Part shown: in pieces, positions 62,936-64,000 of the stretch
How the letters are laid out: every line of letters starts with the position of its first letter
How positions within the stretch are numbered: the first letter of the stretch is position 1
Source: Capitulum mitella
Lineage: Eukaryota; Arthropoda; Thecostraca; Pollicipedomorpha; Pollicipedidae
NCBI GenBank assembly: GCA_030062745.1
Contig: CP099840.1
Location: 9,002,932 to 9,066,931 of the forward strand
Direction of reading: 5' to 3'
DNA: 64,000 bases
Made by a program: the position numbers and the translations under genes
The notes under the pieces: generated by a model
Told to the model about the DNA's origin: nothing
The model's database searches: none
Seen by the model: only the letters and a program-made list of their open reading frames with translations

Positions 62936-64000
62936 GCAATTACTGGGGCACTTTTGGTGGTCTCGGGGAGTCTGCCGTGCGAGGATCCTCTAGTAGTCTC
63001 AGGTTCCTTTTGCAGTTTGACGTGTCCCGCGGGACGTCTCAGGCCCTTCTTTGGCAGTTTCCCATCTAGTAGTTTCAGGGACGCTTAAACCATCTCGGAT
63101 TCCTTCCTGTTGTCCCTGAGACGTTTTTGCCATCTAAGGAGCCCCTCAGGCACTAAAAAGGGCCCTGTGTAAGCCTCTCTCTGCTGTGACAAAGGGGGCC
63201 TCTTACAATCGTCCATGTCCTTTGGCCGTTTCACGAGCAGTCTGGACGTCTCAAGGTCTAGTAGTTTCAGGGGCCCCTCTGGTCGTCTCAGTGGCCCCTA
63301 TTGCTAGAGACTTTTAGGTAGCAGTCTCAAAAGTCCCTCTCTAGCAGTCTCAGTGGACCCCCTGCGGTCCTGGATACCCCTCTTGTCGTCTCTGAGAAAC
63401 ATTTTTGCCATCTCAGGAGCCTTCTGGCAGTTACAAAACACCTTTTGGTAATTTCAGGGCCCCTTTGCAGTGTCATAGACCCTCTGAACGTGTCCGGTGG
63501 TCCCCATGGCTGTATCAGGGGTCTTCCTCTGTTACATGAGGTATATCTGGCAGTCTTTTAGGACCCCTCTAGCCGTGACAACCCTAGCCGTTTTATTGGC
63601 GCTTCATGGGCCTCGCTGGCAGTCTCAGGGGGATCTTGCCCGTGCCAGGAGCCCACTTATTACATTCGGGGACCCTCTGTCCGCCCAGGGCCCCCATAAA
63701 GCCCAAATACCGTCTCAGAGGCACTCTTATCGTCATCGTCTCGCAGGGATCCTGCGACCTTTTTGGCGTTCTCAGGGGTCATCTGCGGTGTACGGGCCCA
63801 TCTTGCCGTCCCAGAAACCACCTCACCTTCCTGAGGACCCCTGACAGCATCAAGAACCCGAAAGGTTTCAAAAAGGCCAATGTAGCCCATTTGTGGCTCC
63901 TCTCGAGACTGAGTAGGTTATGGACGAATCCCCGTTCAGTGGGCCTCTCTGGCTGGCCAGGGTCTCCTTATGCCGTGCCAGGCGCCATCTAAAGTTCTTT
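62936..64000. repeat. Long degenerate minisatellite, units about 28-32 bp
   Basis: Recurring GTCTCAGG(G/A)(G/A)CCC(C/T)TCT(G/T)GCAGT pattern to the window end. The open frames 63497-63992 on both strands follow the unit periodicity and are not genes. It probably continues past the window. Confidence 0.75.

Noticed and set aside
63497-63992. 115- and 128-codon frames at the window end
   Set aside because: They follow the minisatellite periodicity and have no protein-like features.
1-64000. Retrovirus-like, Polinton-like or capsid-bearing elements, and toxin genes
   Set aside because: No protease, integrase, envelope, capsid, packaging ATPase or toxin signature was recognised in any frame; the only reverse transcriptase belongs to the LINE.

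Overview
This is a repeat-rich animal window, most likely arthropod and possibly a crustacean. The evidence is a Methuselah-family receptor with large introns (a family expanded in arthropods), arrays of the arthropod telomere-type unit TTAGG/CCTAA at about 10660, 59565 and 61130-61380, and a dense crowd of DNA transposon remnants. I see no bacterial gene organisation, no rRNA or tRNA gene I could defend, no CRISPR array, and no retrovirus-like or Polinton-like coding region.

Two host genes are well supported. On the + strand, six exons between 5951 and 22760 encode the C-terminal half (TM3 to the stop codon) of a Methuselah-like class B GPCR. All five internal junctions have consensus splice sites and matching phases. 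The N-terminal ectodomain, TM1 and TM2 were not found and probably lie upstream of the window. On the - strand, 36357-35356 is an intact uninterrupted 333-residue prostaglandin reductase 1 / leukotriene B4 12-hydroxydehydrogenase gene, with a candidate 5'UTR splice acceptor six bases before its ATG. A few unrecognised ORFs are listed at low confidence, notably a cluster on the - strand at 54310-55246.

The rest is mostly layered mobile-element debris. Four non-autonomous families (called E, F, G and H here) share TTAA target sites; E, G and H begin CCC or CC, as piggyBac-type elements do. They are nested: E4 contains F2, which contains E2 (47815-51628); G1 contains E1 (17068-19736); G3 contains a hAT-like element, which contains H3 (55253-58890). 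hAT-type elements with 8-bp target duplications lie at 1760-2028, 4289-4444, 8424-12094 and 56179-58592. A 5'-truncated CR1-like LINE occupies 37815-40537, and decayed Tc1/mariner-type copies lie at about 360-720 and 26221-27035.

Layout: 1-5950, upstream intron or flank with MITEs and GC-rich tandem repeats; 5951-22760, the receptor gene, whose introns hold hAT-1, E3, G1/E1 and a 70-bp triple repeat; 22761-28060, receptor 3' end, microsatellites, unknown duplications and a dead transposase; 28065-33318, H1, an E fragment, a 102-bp tandem duplication and H2; 34190-34960, a higher-order tandem repeat downstream of PTGR1; 35356-36357, PTGR1; 36790-40540, G2 and the LINE; 42600-51630, unknown GC-rich stretches and the E4/F2/E2 nest; 52100-55250, unrecognised ORFs and strong hairpins; 55253-58890, the G3/hAT-2/H3 nest; 59350-64000, an inverted array of about 20-bp units, (TAA)n, TTAGG arrays and a terminal minisatellite. 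The most interesting interaction is that the TTAA element G1 ends 19 bases before the receptor TM5 exon, so it probably supplies that exon's branch point and pyrimidine tract.
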